Source: Candidatus Dactylopiibacterium sp. (GTDB taxonomy: Bacteria > Pseudomonadota > Gammaproteobacteria > Burkholderiales > Rhodocyclaceae). From it: a stretch of DNA of 64,000 bases. Positions 8,989 through 16,921 of this stretch are shown one piece after another (positions within the stretch are counted from its first letter, which is position 1; every line of letters begins with the position of its first letter). The DNA lies in contig JAVHXQ010000009.1 of the NCBI GenBank assembly GCA_031119555.1, forward strand, positions 1 to 64,000. Direction: 5' to 3'. The notes beneath the pieces were generated by a model that did no database searches, was not told the DNA's origin, and worked only from the letters and a program-made list of their open reading frames with translations. The position numbers and the translations under genes are program-made.

Positions 8989-10293
8989 ATGGACACCTTC
9001 AGGCGCATCCTGTCGAGCCTGCGCGAGCTCGGCATCCACCCCGGCGACAGCGCCGAACACCGCATGCAGAAGGGGCTGCTCACCTTGCTGAGCCTGCTCT
9101 TCAGCGTGGTGGCCGGCGCCTGGCTGCTCGTCTACCGCATGGTCACGGATGAGTTGCCCCCGCTCCTGCCGCTCGCGATCGAACTCGTGATCCTGCTGAA
9201 CCTGCTGATCCACGCCGGGCGCGGCAACGTGGTGCTGTTCCGCCGCATCCTGGTCGCCACCCTGCTGTGCTTTCCGTTCGCGGCGCGCTGGCTCACGGGC
9301 GACTTCGCCTCGGCCTCCGGCCTCGTGCTGTGGGGCATGCTGGCGCCGATCACGGCGCTGCTCTGCCAGGCCCGGCGCGAATCGCTCGTCTGGTTCGCGC
9401 TCTACCTGGTGTTCGTGGTGCTCACGGAAATCGGCCGCCTGCCCGCCACGCCCGAGCACATCAGCTTGTCGCCGTCCCTGCTGAACCTCATGTTCACGCT
9501 CAACTTCGCGGCGCTGTCGACGGTGATCTACCTGTGCCTGCGCTTTGCCACGCACGAACGCGCACGCGTGCAGCGCATGCTGGAAATCGCTCACGCCGAA
9601 CTCGGACGCGAACAGGCACGCTCGGAGCAGCTGCTGCTCAACGTGCTGCCCGCCCCCATCGCCGAACGGCTCAAGCATTCCCACGCGCCGATCGCGGATG
9701 CCTGGCCCGACGTCTGCGTGATGTTCGCCGACATCGTGGGCTTCACTGATCTCGCCGCGGCGCACGCGCCGGACGACGTGTTCCGCCTGCTCAACCACGT
9801 TTTCAGTCATTTCGACGAGCTCGCCGAGCGCCACGGCCTCGAGAAGATCAAGACCATCGGCGACGCCTACATGGTGGCGGGGGGCCTGCATGCCGACGCA
9901 CAGGATGTCTGCGCCACGATGGCCGACCTGGCGCTGGAGATGCGCAGCTGGGTGCACCAGGATGGCCTCACGCGCCAGCACACGCTGCGCATCCGCGTGG
10001 GCATCGCCTACGGTCCGGTCGTGGCGGGCGTCGTGGGGCGGCGCAAATTCATCTACGACCTGTGGGGCGACACGGTGAATCTTGCGAGCCGGATCAGCTC
10101 GGAATGCCCGCCGGACACCATCCAGTGCGATGCCCGCACCTTTGCCCGCCTGAAATACCGTTACCTGTTCGAAGATCCCGTCACGCTGCGGCTGAAAGGC
10201 AAGGGCATGGTCAGCGTGTGGCGCCTGCTCGCGCGCAATCCGCTGCCCGTCACCGAGCCGCCGCTCGACCTGGACGTGAGCGGCACCGACTGA
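8989..10293 (+). CDS. Membrane-bound class III adenylate cyclase
   Basis: Produces cAMP from ATP. Residues 30-190 hold about six membrane helices, followed by a helical linker (190-225) and a catalytic domain (225-420). Visible catalytic features are the metal-binding Asp in FADIVGFTDL (D248), EKIKTIGDAYM with the second metal Asp (D292) and the adenine-selecting Lys region, and YDLWGDTVNLASRIS with the Asp that favours ATP over GTP plus the transition-state Asn/Arg. All key residues appear present, so an active adenylate cyclase is predicted. It starts 12 nt after the prepilin gene and probably shares its transcript, suggesting a link between cAMP and pilus function. Confidence 0.88.
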   Translation: MDTFRRILSSLRELGIHPGDSAEHRMQKGLLTLLSLLFSVVAGAWLLVYRMVTDELPPLLPLAIELVILLNLLIHAGRGNVVLFRRILVATLLCFPFAARWLTGDFASASGLVLWGMLAPITALLCQARRESLVWFALYLVFVVLTEIGRLPATPEHISLSPSLLNLMFTLNFAALSTVIYLCLRFATHERARVQRMLEIAHAELGREQARSEQLLLNVLPAPIAERLKHSHAPIADAWPDVCVMFADIVGFTDLAAAHAPDDVFRLLNHVFSHFDELAERHGLEKIKTIGDAYMVAGGLHADAQDVCATMADLALEMRSWVHQDGLTRQHTLRIRVGIAYGPVVAGVVGRRKFIYDLWGDTVNLASRISSECPPDTIQCDARTFARLKYRYLFEDPVTLRLKGKGMVSVWRLLARNPLPVTEPPLDLDVSGTD

Positions 10294-10324
10294 GCCTCCG
10301 TTAACCCCGACGATCGTGCGGGCA

Positions 10325-10343
10325 GTCATGCCGTTGGCATGAC
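10325..10343. repeat. Perfect inverted repeat, possible operator
   Basis: GTCATGCC-gtt-GGCATGAC, an 8-bp perfect dyad with a 3-nt centre in the 146-nt gap between the cyclase and the last prepilin gene. No T-tract follows, so it is not a standard intrinsic terminator. It may be a regulator binding site in front of the prepilin gene. Confidence 0.4.
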
Positions 10344-10439
10344 AGGGAACTTGCTACCGTCTTCCCACCCGGTCAGCAGCCGGCCGGCGCCGCGCGGGAA
10401 CCCTCTGCGCGCGGAACGCAGATCTCCAGGGAGGCTCCC

Positions 10440-11051
10440 GTGCATGCCCGTCATACCGGCTTCACCCTCGTTGAACTCGCCGTCGTGCTGATCATCATCG
10501 GACTGCTGCTGGGCGGCGTGCTGCAAGGCCAGGAACTCATCCACGGCGCCAAGGCAAAAGCCGTCGCCACCGACTTCCGCAACGTCACCACCATGCTCGC
10601 GGCCTATCAGGACCGCTTCCGCGCCCTGCCCGGCGACGATCGCGGCGCCGCCGCCCAGCTCGGGGCCACCACCTCCGGCAACGGCAACGGGCTCATCGAA
10701 GGCACCTGGGACAGTACCGCGCCGGCCGACGAATCCGCCCGCGCCTGGCAGCATCTGCGCCTGGCGAACCTTGCCAAGGGAGAACTGACACCGCCCGCGC
10801 CCGGCGACTGGGAGCCACACAACGCCGACGGCGGCCGCCTCGGGCTGCAGAGCACCACGCCCTTCCCGGGCATGCGCGGGCGCCTCTTCATCTGCCAGGG
10901 CGGCCTCTCGGGGCGTATCGCGCGGCAGGTGGACATGACGCTGGACGACGGCAAGCCCGACCAGGGCGCCATGCGTTTCGGCGCCGCGCTCGGTGCGGCC
11001 GCCAGCAACGTAGACGACGACGCAACCTACGTGGCATGCCTCAGCGCCTGA
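10440..11051 (+). CDS. Type IV prepilin
   Basis: A 203-aa prepilin with leader MHARHTG and mature N-terminus FTLVELAVVLIIIGLLLGGVL (cleavage after Gly 7, Glu 5 present). The body (ATDFRNVTTMLAAYQDRFRALPGDD and a Gly/Asn-rich GNGNGLIEG loop) resembles secreted pseudopilins and major-type pilins. The start is GTG with a good GGGAGG ribosome site. It is separated from the cyclase by a 146-nt gap containing a dyad, so it may be expressed independently. Whether it is the major subunit cannot be told from sequence. Confidence 0.85.
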   Translation: MHARHTGFTLVELAVVLIIIGLLLGGVLQGQELIHGAKAKAVATDFRNVTTMLAAYQDRFRALPGDDRGAAAQLGATTSGNGNGLIEGTWDSTAPADESARAWQHLRLANLAKGELTPPAPGDWEPHNADGGRLGLQSTTPFPGMRGRLFICQGGLSGRIARQVDMTLDDGKPDQGAMRFGAALGAAASNVDDDATYVACLSA

Positions 11052-11065
11052 GGCCGCTCAGGCGC
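11044..11065. repeat. Hairpin embracing two convergent stop codons
   Basis: GCGCCTGAG-gccg-CTCAGGCGC: a 9-bp perfect stem with a 4-nt loop. The TGA of the prepilin gene is in one arm and the antiporter stop (TCA on the plus strand) in the other. There is no U-tract on either side; it may act as a bidirectional transcript 3' end or stability hairpin. Confidence 0.5.
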
Positions 11066-13028
11066 CCTTGAGAAGCCGGTCCTCGGCGGCGGCGAGCGCG
11101 GCGGGCGCCCCGAGCAGCACCACGATGTCGCCATTCTCCAGACGCATGTCGGCCGCCGGATCGAGCCGGCGCTCACCGCGCCGGCGCACGGCGGCCACGC
11201 TGGCGCCGGTGTTCTCGAGTGCCAGCTCGCTGATGCAGCGCGACACCGCATGCGCCCCGGCCGGCAGCGAAACCGAATGCAGCCTCTCCTCGGGCGCATC
11301 GGCGGCCGGATTCACGTCCGACGCGCCCATGAAGAATCCACGCATGAGGGTGTAGCGCTGGGTGCGGATGTAACGCATGCGGCGGACCACGGTCGCGATC
11401 GGCGTGCCGATCAGCGTCAGCGTGTGCGTGGCAAGCATGATGCTCGTCTCCAGCATCTCGGGCACGACCTCGGCCGCCCCCTTGCGCATCAGGCGCTCCA
11501 TGTCGCGCTCGTCCTGCGAGCGCGCCACCACGGGAATGTCCGGACGCGCCGCGAGCACGTGATGCAGCACCTTGCTCGTCGCATGCTCGTCGTTGTAGGC
11601 CACCACGACCGCGCTCGCGCGCATGAGGCCGGCCGCGACCAGCGTCTCGTGGCGCGAAGAATCGCCGAACACGACCGGGTCCCCGGCGGCCGCGGCTTCC
11701 TGCACGCGGTCGGGGTCCAGATCGAGCGCCACGTAGCTGACCTGCTCGTTCTCGAGCAGGCGCGCGAGGTACTGCCCGGTACGGCCGTAGCCGCAGATGA
11801 TGACGTGACGATCCGTGGAGATGGCCTTCGCCGCCACGCGCGTGAGTTCCATCGAGCGCACCATCCACTCGGACGCGACGAAGCGCAGCACGATGCGGTC
11901 GCTGTACTGCACGATGAGCGGCGCGAGCAGCAGCGAGAGCACCATGGCCGCGATGACGAGCTGCATGACGGTGTTGGGAATCACGTCCACGCCCACCGCC
12001 AGCGTCAGCAGCACGAAGCCGAACTCCCCCGCCGCGCACAGCCACAGGCCCGCGCGCACGGCGGTGCCATCCTGCCCCTCGAGCCAGCGCGAGGCGCAGG
12101 CCACGACGGCAAACTTGAGCAGCAGGATGCCGGCCAGGATCAGCAGCACCCATTGCAGGTTGGCCACGATGGCGGCCACGTCGAGGAACATGCCGACCGT
12201 GACCATGAACAGCCCGAGCAGCACGTCGCGGAACGGCTTGATGTCTTCCTCGACCTCGATGCGGAACTCGGTTTCCGAGATCAGCATGCCCGCCAGGAAC
12301 GCCCCGAGCGCCATCGAGAGACCCGCCATCTCGGTGACCCACGACAGGCCCAGCGTGATGAACAGGATGTTCAGCATGAACAGCTCGGACGACTTGCGGC
12401 GCGCGACCATCGTGAACCAGCGCTTCATGAGCCGCTGACCCAGGAACAGCAGCAGCGCGAGCACGACCAGCGCCTTGAGCGCGGCCAGGCCCAGCGTCAG
12501 CCACAGCGCGTCGCCGGGACGCGAGAGCGCCGGGATCAGGATCAGCAGCGGCACCACGGCCAGATCCTGGAACAGCAGCACCCCGATGACCTGGCGCCCG
12601 TGCGGCGTCTCGAGCTCCATGCGATCCACGAGCAGCTTGGAGAGCATCGCGGTCGAGGACATCGAGATCACGCTCGCCACCGCGAAACTCGTTGCCCAGC
12701 CCAGTCCCAGCAGTTTGCAGACCGTGCCCACGATCACGATGCTGCCGATCACCTGCAGCGAGCCCAGCCCCAGCACGATGCGCTTCATGGCATAGAGCCG
12801 CGCCAGCGAGAACTCCAGCCCGATCGAGAACATCAGGAAGACCACGCCGAACTCGGCGAGGTAACGCGCCTGCTCACTGTCCGGCACCAGCCCCAGTGCG
12901 TTGGGGCCGAGTGCCGCGCCGACGACGAGGTAGGCAAGCACGGCGGGAAGATTGAAAGCGCGGAAGAGGGCAACCATGCAAACGGCTGCCGCCAGCAACA
13001 ACAGGACTACGGTGAAGGAGCCGTGCAT
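11058..13028 (-). CDS. CPA2-family cation:proton antiporter with TrkA domains (KefB/KefC-like)
   Basis: Inner-membrane monovalent cation (K+ or Na+)/proton antiporter. The first 385 or so residues form a Na+/H+ exchanger domain of about 12 helices (LPAVLAYLVVGAALGPNALGL; the conserved LLFQDLAVVPLL motif). A Rossmann RCK/TrkA-N domain follows (HVIICGYGRTGQYLARLL), then a C-terminal TrkA-C domain ending DIVVLLGAPAAL. At 656 aa it is slightly longer than E. coli KefB/KefC because of the TrkA-C domain. The start at 13028 (MHGSFTVVLLLLAAAV) removes an unsupported 229-codon upstream extension. It converges on the prepilin gene and diverges from kdsD. The transported ion cannot be told from sequence. 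Confidence 0.88.
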   Translation of the reverse strand: MHGSFTVVLLLLAAAVCMVALFRAFNLPAVLAYLVVGAALGPNALGLVPDSEQARYLAEFGVVFLMFSIGLEFSLARLYAMKRIVLGLGSLQVIGSIVIVGTVCKLLGLGWATSFAVASVISMSSTAMLSKLLVDRMELETPHGRQVIGVLLFQDLAVVPLLILIPALSRPGDALWLTLGLAALKALVVLALLLFLGQRLMKRWFTMVARRKSSELFMLNILFITLGLSWVTEMAGLSMALGAFLAGMLISETEFRIEVEEDIKPFRDVLLGLFMVTVGMFLDVAAIVANLQWVLLILAGILLLKFAVVACASRWLEGQDGTAVRAGLWLCAAGEFGFVLLTLAVGVDVIPNTVMQLVIAAMVLSLLLAPLIVQYSDRIVLRFVASEWMVRSMELTRVAAKAISTDRHVIICGYGRTGQYLARLLENEQVSYVALDLDPDRVQEAAAAGDPVVFGDSSRHETLVAAGLMRASAVVVAYNDEHATSKVLHHVLAARPDIPVVARSQDERDMERLMRKGAAEVVPEMLETSIMLATHTLTLIGTPIATVVRRMRYIRTQRYTLMRGFFMGASDVNPAADAPEERLHSVSLPAGAHAVSRCISELALENTGASVAAVRRRGERRLDPAADMRLENGDIVVLLGAPAALAAAEDRLLKGA

Positions 13029-13084
13029 GAACGATTCACGTGTGCCGCAGGCCTGAAGCAGGCAAGCGGGCCGATGGATGGCTT

Positions 13085-13093
13085 TGTTATACT
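13085..13093 (+). promoter_or_regulatory. Extended -10 promoter candidate for kdsD
   Basis: TG-t-TATACT, an extended -10 element with no good -35, placed 29 nt before the kdsD ATG in the divergent gap with the antiporter gene. It probably drives the kdsD-kdsC-lptC-lptA operon. Confidence 0.45.
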
Positions 13094-13121
13094 CGCCCAC
13101 CAGTCTAACCGCAGCCTGCCC

Positions 13122-14126
13122 ATGAGCCCAACATCCCAGACGAGCGCGAGCCTTCGCTCCCCCGCCGCGACCCTCGAAACGGCAAGGCGCGTGCTCGCCA
13201 TTGAGGCTGCCGCGGTCAGCGCATTGAGTGAGCGCCTCGGGCCCGATTTCGTGCGGGCCACCGAGCTCATCCTCGCCGCGCGCGGCCGGGTCATCGTCAG
13301 CGGCGTCGGCAAGTCCGGCCATATCGCCCGCAAGATCGCGGCCACCATGTCGAGCACCGGCACCCCCGCCTATTTCGTTCATCCAGGCGAAGCCGCGCAC
13401 GGCGACCTCGGCATGATCCAGCCCGGCGACGTGCTGATCGCCCTGTCGAATTCCGGCACCGCCGAAGAGCTGCTGGTGATCGTTCCACTCATCAAGCGCA
13501 TGGGCGCCAGCATGATCGCACTGACGGGGCGCGACGATTCGCCCCTCGCACGGCTGGCCGACGCGCACCTGAACACCGGCGTGGCCGAGGAAGCCTGCCC
13601 GCTCAACCTCGCGCCGACCGCCAGCACCACCGCCACCCTCGCCATGGGCGACGCGCTGGCCGTGGCCCTGCTCGAAGCACGCGGCTTCGGCCCCGAGGAT
13701 TTCGCGCGCTCGCATCCCGGTGGCGCCCTGGGGCGGCGCCTGCTCACCCGCGTGCGCGACATCATGCGCACGGGCGAGGCGATCCCGCGCGTCGCGCTCG
13801 ACGCGAGCTTCGGCGAAGCGCTGCTCGAAATCTCGCGCAAGGGTCTGGGCATGACCGCCATCGTCGATGCCGAAGGCCGCGTTGCCGGCATCTTCACGGA
13901 CGGCGATCTGCGCCGCCTGCTGGAACGCGGGCCCGATATCCAGCGTCTACGCATCGCCGACGTGATGCATCGCGAGCCGCGCAACATCGGCGCCGACGCG
14001 CTTGCCGTGGAGGCCGCCGAACTCATGGATCGTCATCGCATCAGCCAGGTCCTCGTGGTCGATGAAGCCCGGCAGCTCATCGGCGCGCTCAACACCCACG
14101 ATCTGCTCAACGCGAAAGTGATCTGA
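13122..14126 (+). CDS. kdsD: Arabinose-5-phosphate isomerase (KdsD/KpsF)
   Basis: Interconverts ribulose 5-phosphate and arabinose 5-phosphate, the first step of Kdo synthesis for lipopolysaccharide. The 334-aa product has a SIS domain (VIVSGVGKSGHIARKIAATMSSTGTPAYFVHPGEAAHGDLG; LIALSNSGTAEEL) and two C-terminal CBS domains (from about residue 215), the standard KpsF/GutQ layout. The start at MSPTSQTSAS was preferred over the huge tracked extension, which is antisense to the antiporter gene. The stop overlaps the kdsC start (TGATG), so the pathway genes are coupled. Confidence 0.95.
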   Translation: MSPTSQTSASLRSPAATLETARRVLAIEAAAVSALSERLGPDFVRATELILAARGRVIVSGVGKSGHIARKIAATMSSTGTPAYFVHPGEAAHGDLGMIQPGDVLIALSNSGTAEELLVIVPLIKRMGASMIALTGRDDSPLARLADAHLNTGVAEEACPLNLAPTASTTATLAMGDALAVALLEARGFGPEDFARSHPGGALGRRLLTRVRDIMRTGEAIPRVALDASFGEALLEISRKGLGMTAIVDAEGRVAGIFTDGDLRRLLERGPDIQRLRIADVMHREPRNIGADALAVEAAELMDRHRISQVLVVDEARQLIGALNTHDLLNAKVI

Positions 14127-14662
14127 TGACCGTTTCACCCCAAGCCCGCGCCCAGGCCGCGACGCTGCGCCTCATGGCCTTCGACGTCGACGGCGTGCTG
14201 ACCACCGGCGACCTCTATTTCACGCCCGCTGGCGACGAGATCAAGGTGTTTTCCAGCCTCGACGGCCATGGTCTCAAGATGCTGCAGGAGGCCGGCATCG
14301 AAGTCGCGATCATCACCGGGCGCAAATCCGCGATGGTCGAACACCGCGCCGAAAACCTCGGCATCCGGCACCTCTTCCAGGGCGTGGCCGACAAACGCGC
14401 GGCGCTCGCGGCGCTCTGCGGCGAGCTCGGCCTCACGACCCGGCAAGCCGGCTACATGGGCGACGACGTCGTCGACCTGCCCATCCTGCGCAGTTGCGGC
14501 TTCTCCGCCACGGTTGCCGACGGCCACCCCTTCGTGCGTCAGCACGTCGGCTTCATCAGCACGCTGGGGGGCGGACGCGGCGCCGCGCGCGAAGTCTGCG
14601 ACTTCATCCTCGCCGCGCAAGACCGGCTCGACGCGCTGCACGCCGCCTATCTCGAAAAATGA
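14126..14662 (+). CDS. kdsC: Kdo-8-phosphate phosphatase (KdsC)
   Basis: Removes phosphate from Kdo 8-phosphate to give Kdo. It is a small HAD-family enzyme without a cap domain, 178 aa as expected. The nucleophile and acid/base Asp are in FDVDGVLTTG (D20, D22), motif II in IITGRKS and motif IV in YMGDDVVDLP. Its C-terminus contains the GGRGAAREVCDFIL segment seen in KdsC. It is translationally coupled upstream to kdsD and downstream to lptC. Confidence 0.95.
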   Translation: MTVSPQARAQAATLRLMAFDVDGVLTTGDLYFTPAGDEIKVFSSLDGHGLKMLQEAGIEVAIITGRKSAMVEHRAENLGIRHLFQGVADKRAALAALCGELGLTTRQAGYMGDDVVDLPILRSCGFSATVADGHPFVRQHVGFISTLGGGRGAAREVCDFILAAQDRLDALHAAYLEK

Positions 14663-15234
14663 AACGCGTCACCTCCTTCTTCCCCTTGCTGATCGTGGCG
14701 CTGCTGGCGATGGCGAGCTTCTGGCTGCAATACGTCGTGAGCAACGAGAACCGCACCGGGCTGGGCGGCGACCGTCACGATCCGGACGCGATCGTGCACG
14801 ACTTCTCCATCACGCGCTTCGACACCACGGGGCAGAAGCGTTCCAGTCTGCAGGCCGAGCGCCTCACGCACTTCCCCGACACCGACAGCTCGGATCTGCT
14901 CGCCCCCAAGATCACCTTCCTCAACAAGGACGGCCGCACGACGACCTTCGTCAGCGAGACGGCCGTCGCCAACAACCGGGACCGCACCGTGCTGATGCTG
15001 GGCAAGGTCCGCGGCCATACCCCGGCCAGCGGCGGCCAGACCGAACAGACCCTCCTCAGCGACGAGCTCGAGGTTCTCGTCGACGACGAAATCGGCCGCA
15101 CCCGCCAGCCCGTGACCTTCCTGCAAGGGGCCAGCCGGCTCGACGGCATCGGCGCGGAATGGAACAACATCACCGGGCAGCTGCGCCTGCAGAGCCATGT
15201 CCGCGCCACGATCCGGCGTCAGCCCGGCCAATGA
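14659..15234 (+). CDS. lptC: LPS export protein LptC
   Basis: Bitopic inner-membrane protein that passes lipopolysaccharide from the LptBFG transporter to LptA. It is 191 aa with one N-terminal membrane helix (residues 8-24, PLLIVALLAMASFWLQY) and a periplasmic beta-jellyroll (DFSITRFDTTGQKRSSLQAERLTHFPDTD) typical of LptC. The ATG at 14659 gives a 4-nt overlap with kdsC; the longer tracked start at 14494 is a shadow in the kdsC frame. It lies directly upstream of lptA, the usual order. Confidence 0.92.
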   Translation: MKRVTSFFPLLIVALLAMASFWLQYVVSNENRTGLGGDRHDPDAIVHDFSITRFDTTGQKRSSLQAERLTHFPDTDSSDLLAPKITFLNKDGRTTTFVSETAVANNRDRTVLMLGKVRGHTPASGGQTEQTLLSDELEVLVDDEIGRTRQPVTFLQGASRLDGIGAEWNNITGQLRLQSHVRATIRRQPGQ

Positions 15235-15262
15235 ATCCCTGTCAAGAAAAAGAATCCACGCC

Positions 15263-15835
15263 ATGTCTACACACCGACTGACCGCCATCGCCCTGCTGCT
15301 CGCCACGCTCCTGCCGGGCGCCGCGCTCGCCGAGCGGGCCGACCGCGACAAGCCCGTCACGATCGAATCCGATCGCCTCAACGTCGACGACCGCAACAAG
15401 GTCCAGATTTTTGAAGGCAAGGTGCGCCTGACCCAGGGCACGCTCGTGATCCGCGCCGAACGCCTGGTCGTCACGCAGGATGCCGAAGGCTTCCAGAAGG
15501 GCGTCGCGACGGGGGGCGACGGTGGCCTCGCGCGCTTCCGCCAGAAGCGCGAAGGACGCAACGACTACATCGAAGGCGAAGCGGAACGCATTGAGTACGA
15601 CGGCCGCAGCGACAAGGCCCGCCTCTTCAATCGCGCGATGACGCGCAGCGGCCAGGACGAAACACGCGGCCAGTACATCGAATACGATGGCTATACCGAA
15701 CAGTACGTCGTGACCAACGGCCCCAATGCCAGCGTCGCGAAGACTTCCGACCAGCGTGTCGTGACGACCATCTTCCCCAAGGCCGCGCGCAGCGCCCCGG
15801 CGGCGGCCTCCGCGCCAGCCCCCGCCCGCCCCTGA
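15263..15835 (+). CDS. lptA: LPS transport periplasmic protein LptA
   Basis: Periplasmic bridge protein of the Lpt machine. A signal peptide (cleavage near GAALA-ER) precedes an OstA domain (KPVTIESDRLNVDDRNKVQIFEG, then VRLTQGTLVIRAERLVV), with a low-complexity Ala/Pro tail. The 190-aa length is typical. The start at MSTHRL was chosen because it gives a proper signal peptide; the tracked start at 15197 does not. The usual next gene, lptB, is absent here. Confidence 0.92.
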   Translation: MSTHRLTAIALLLATLLPGAALAERADRDKPVTIESDRLNVDDRNKVQIFEGKVRLTQGTLVIRAERLVVTQDAEGFQKGVATGGDGGLARFRQKREGRNDYIEGEAERIEYDGRSDKARLFNRAMTRSGQDETRGQYIEYDGYTEQYVVTNGPNASVAKTSDQRVVTTIFPKAARSAPAAASAPAPARP

Positions 15836-16087
15836 ACGGCACGTTCCCCCGCTCCCGGCCCTGGCTGCGGGGGGGGCTTCCCGCTGCGCCCGCCTGATGC
15901 GCGGGCAGCGCCTCCGCGACAGCGCGCCCCCGGGGCCCGCCCGAAGACCCGTGTGCCTGGTCCTGAGTTCTTTCCGCGCCCCTGCCCGCCCGGGCAGGTC
16001 GTCCGCCCGAAGTGCTCTGTGCCACGCTTCCCGGCGTGCCACGCGTGGCCCTGGGCATCGGGGACCGATATTCACGGCAAATCCCGC
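15836..16087. other. Non-coding gap between lptA and the phasin promoter
   Basis: About 250 bases without a convincing gene. It contains a short palindrome CCTGCCCG-cc-CGGGCAGG (15981-15998) without a T-tract. No intrinsic terminator after lptA and no remnant of lptB could be recognised by eye. Confidence 0.5.
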
Positions 16088-16115
16088 TTGACCCCCGAAT
16101 CGCGCCTCCTATAAT
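16088..16115 (+). promoter_or_regulatory. Sigma-70 promoter of the phasin gene
   Basis: TTGACC, a 16-bp spacer, then a perfect TATAAT. The first transcribed base would fall near 16122, leaving a leader of about 70 nt before the phasin ATG. This is the best sigma-70 match noted in the window and fits an abundant storage-granule protein. Confidence 0.8.
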
Positions 16116-16120
16116 TGCGT

Positions 16121-16136
16121 TTGTGCAGCGCAGCAA
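16121..16136. promoter_or_regulatory. PhaR-like operator at the phasin start point
   Basis: TTGTGCAGCGCAGCAA contains TGC-N3-GCA (16124-16132), the core reported for PhaR repressor sites upstream of phasin genes, flanked by TTG and CAA. It sits immediately downstream of the TATAAT, over the predicted start point, where a bound repressor would block transcription until PHA granules titrate it away. The motif match is seen; PhaR itself is not encoded in the window. Confidence 0.5.
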
Positions 16137-16192
16137 TTCTGCTGACGCCGACCACTCTTACATGACGCTGCATCCGCACACTGGAGACCAAA

Positions 16193-16747
16193 ATGTCCTT
16201 TTCCGATCAATTCACTGGCGCCAACAAAGCCTCCATTGAAGCCGCCTTGACCTTCGCCAACAGCGCGTTTGCAAGTGCAGAAAAACTGGCGACGCTGAAC
16301 CTCAACACGGCGCGCAACCTGCTCGAGGACAGCGTGAGCCACACCAAGAACCTGCTGGCCGCCAAGGACGTGCAGGAATTCGTTTCCCTGCAATCCGCCG
16401 CCGTCCAGCCGGCCCTCGAGAAGTTCGTGAGCTATGGCCGCGGCGTCTATGAAATCGCGGCCGCCGCCCAGGAAGACCTGAGCCGCGTCGTGGAGAGCCA
16501 GGTTTCCGAAACCAGCAAGAACGTTTCCGCCGTCCTCGACAAGGCCGCCCGCTCCGCTCCGGCCGGCTCCGACGTTGCCGTTGCCGCCGTCAAGTCCGCA
16601 CTGGCCGCCGCGAACACGGCCTATGACAGCATCAACAAGGCCGCCCGCCAGGTTGCCGAGCTGACCGAAGCCAACGTCTCGGCCGCCACGCAAGCCACGG
16701 TCAAGGCCGTGGGCGGTGCCGCCACGCGGGCCAAGAAAGTCGCCTGA
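16193..16747 (+). CDS. phaP: Phasin (PHA granule-associated protein)
   Basis: A small amphipathic protein that coats polyhydroxyalkanoate granules. It is 184 aa, with the typical phasin start (MSFSDQFTGANKASIEAALTF), long Ala-rich helices, no signal peptide or membrane segment, and a Lys/Ala-rich C-terminus. A GGAGA ribosome site precedes the ATG, the promoter is strong, and a perfect terminator follows. The gene is monocistronic. Its presence implies that the organism stores PHA. Confidence 0.92.
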   Translation: MSFSDQFTGANKASIEAALTFANSAFASAEKLATLNLNTARNLLEDSVSHTKNLLAAKDVQEFVSLQSAAVQPALEKFVSYGRGVYEIAAAAQEDLSRVVESQVSETSKNVSAVLDKAARSAPAGSDVAVAAVKSALAAANTAYDSINKAARQVAELTEANVSAATQATVKAVGGAATRAKKVA

Positions 16748-16786
16748 CCCCCCTCATCGGGCCCCGGCAGCACACGCCGGGCTTTT

Positions 16787-16818
16787 AACCCGCAGCCCGC
16801 AACGGCTGCGGGTTTTTT
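16787..16818 (+). terminator. Intrinsic terminator of the phasin gene
   Basis: An 11-bp perfect stem (AACCCGCAGCC / GGCTGCGGGTT) with a 6-nt loop, running into a TTTTTT tract on the plus strand. Confidence 0.92.
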
Positions 16819-16860
16819 ATCGTCTGCCGCTCTGCGCCCGCACCCGGCGCCGCGCCCGCC

Positions 16861-16895
16861 GGACAAACAAAAAGGGCAGCCCGAAGGCTGCCCTT
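16861..16895 (-). terminator. Intrinsic terminator of the porin gene
   Basis: The stem AAGGGCAGCC/GGCTGCCCTT closes a 4-nt TTCG-type loop and is followed on the minus strand by TTTGTTTG. It lies 27 nt after the porin stop. Confidence 0.88.
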
Positions 16896-16921
16896 GAATT
16901 GCCGATCGTTCAGGGAACGGA

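Noticed and set aside
7420-10329. 969-aa minus-strand ORF
   Set aside because: Longest antisense shadow of the pilus/cyclase genes; no recognisable domain and biased composition.
10334-10356. Sigma-54-like TTGGCA...TTGC before the last prepilin
   Set aside because: GG and GC are 15 nt apart instead of the required 10.
11250-13121. Upstream extension of the kdsD frame
   Set aside because: Runs antisense through the antiporter gene; KdsD homology begins only at MSPTSQ (13122).
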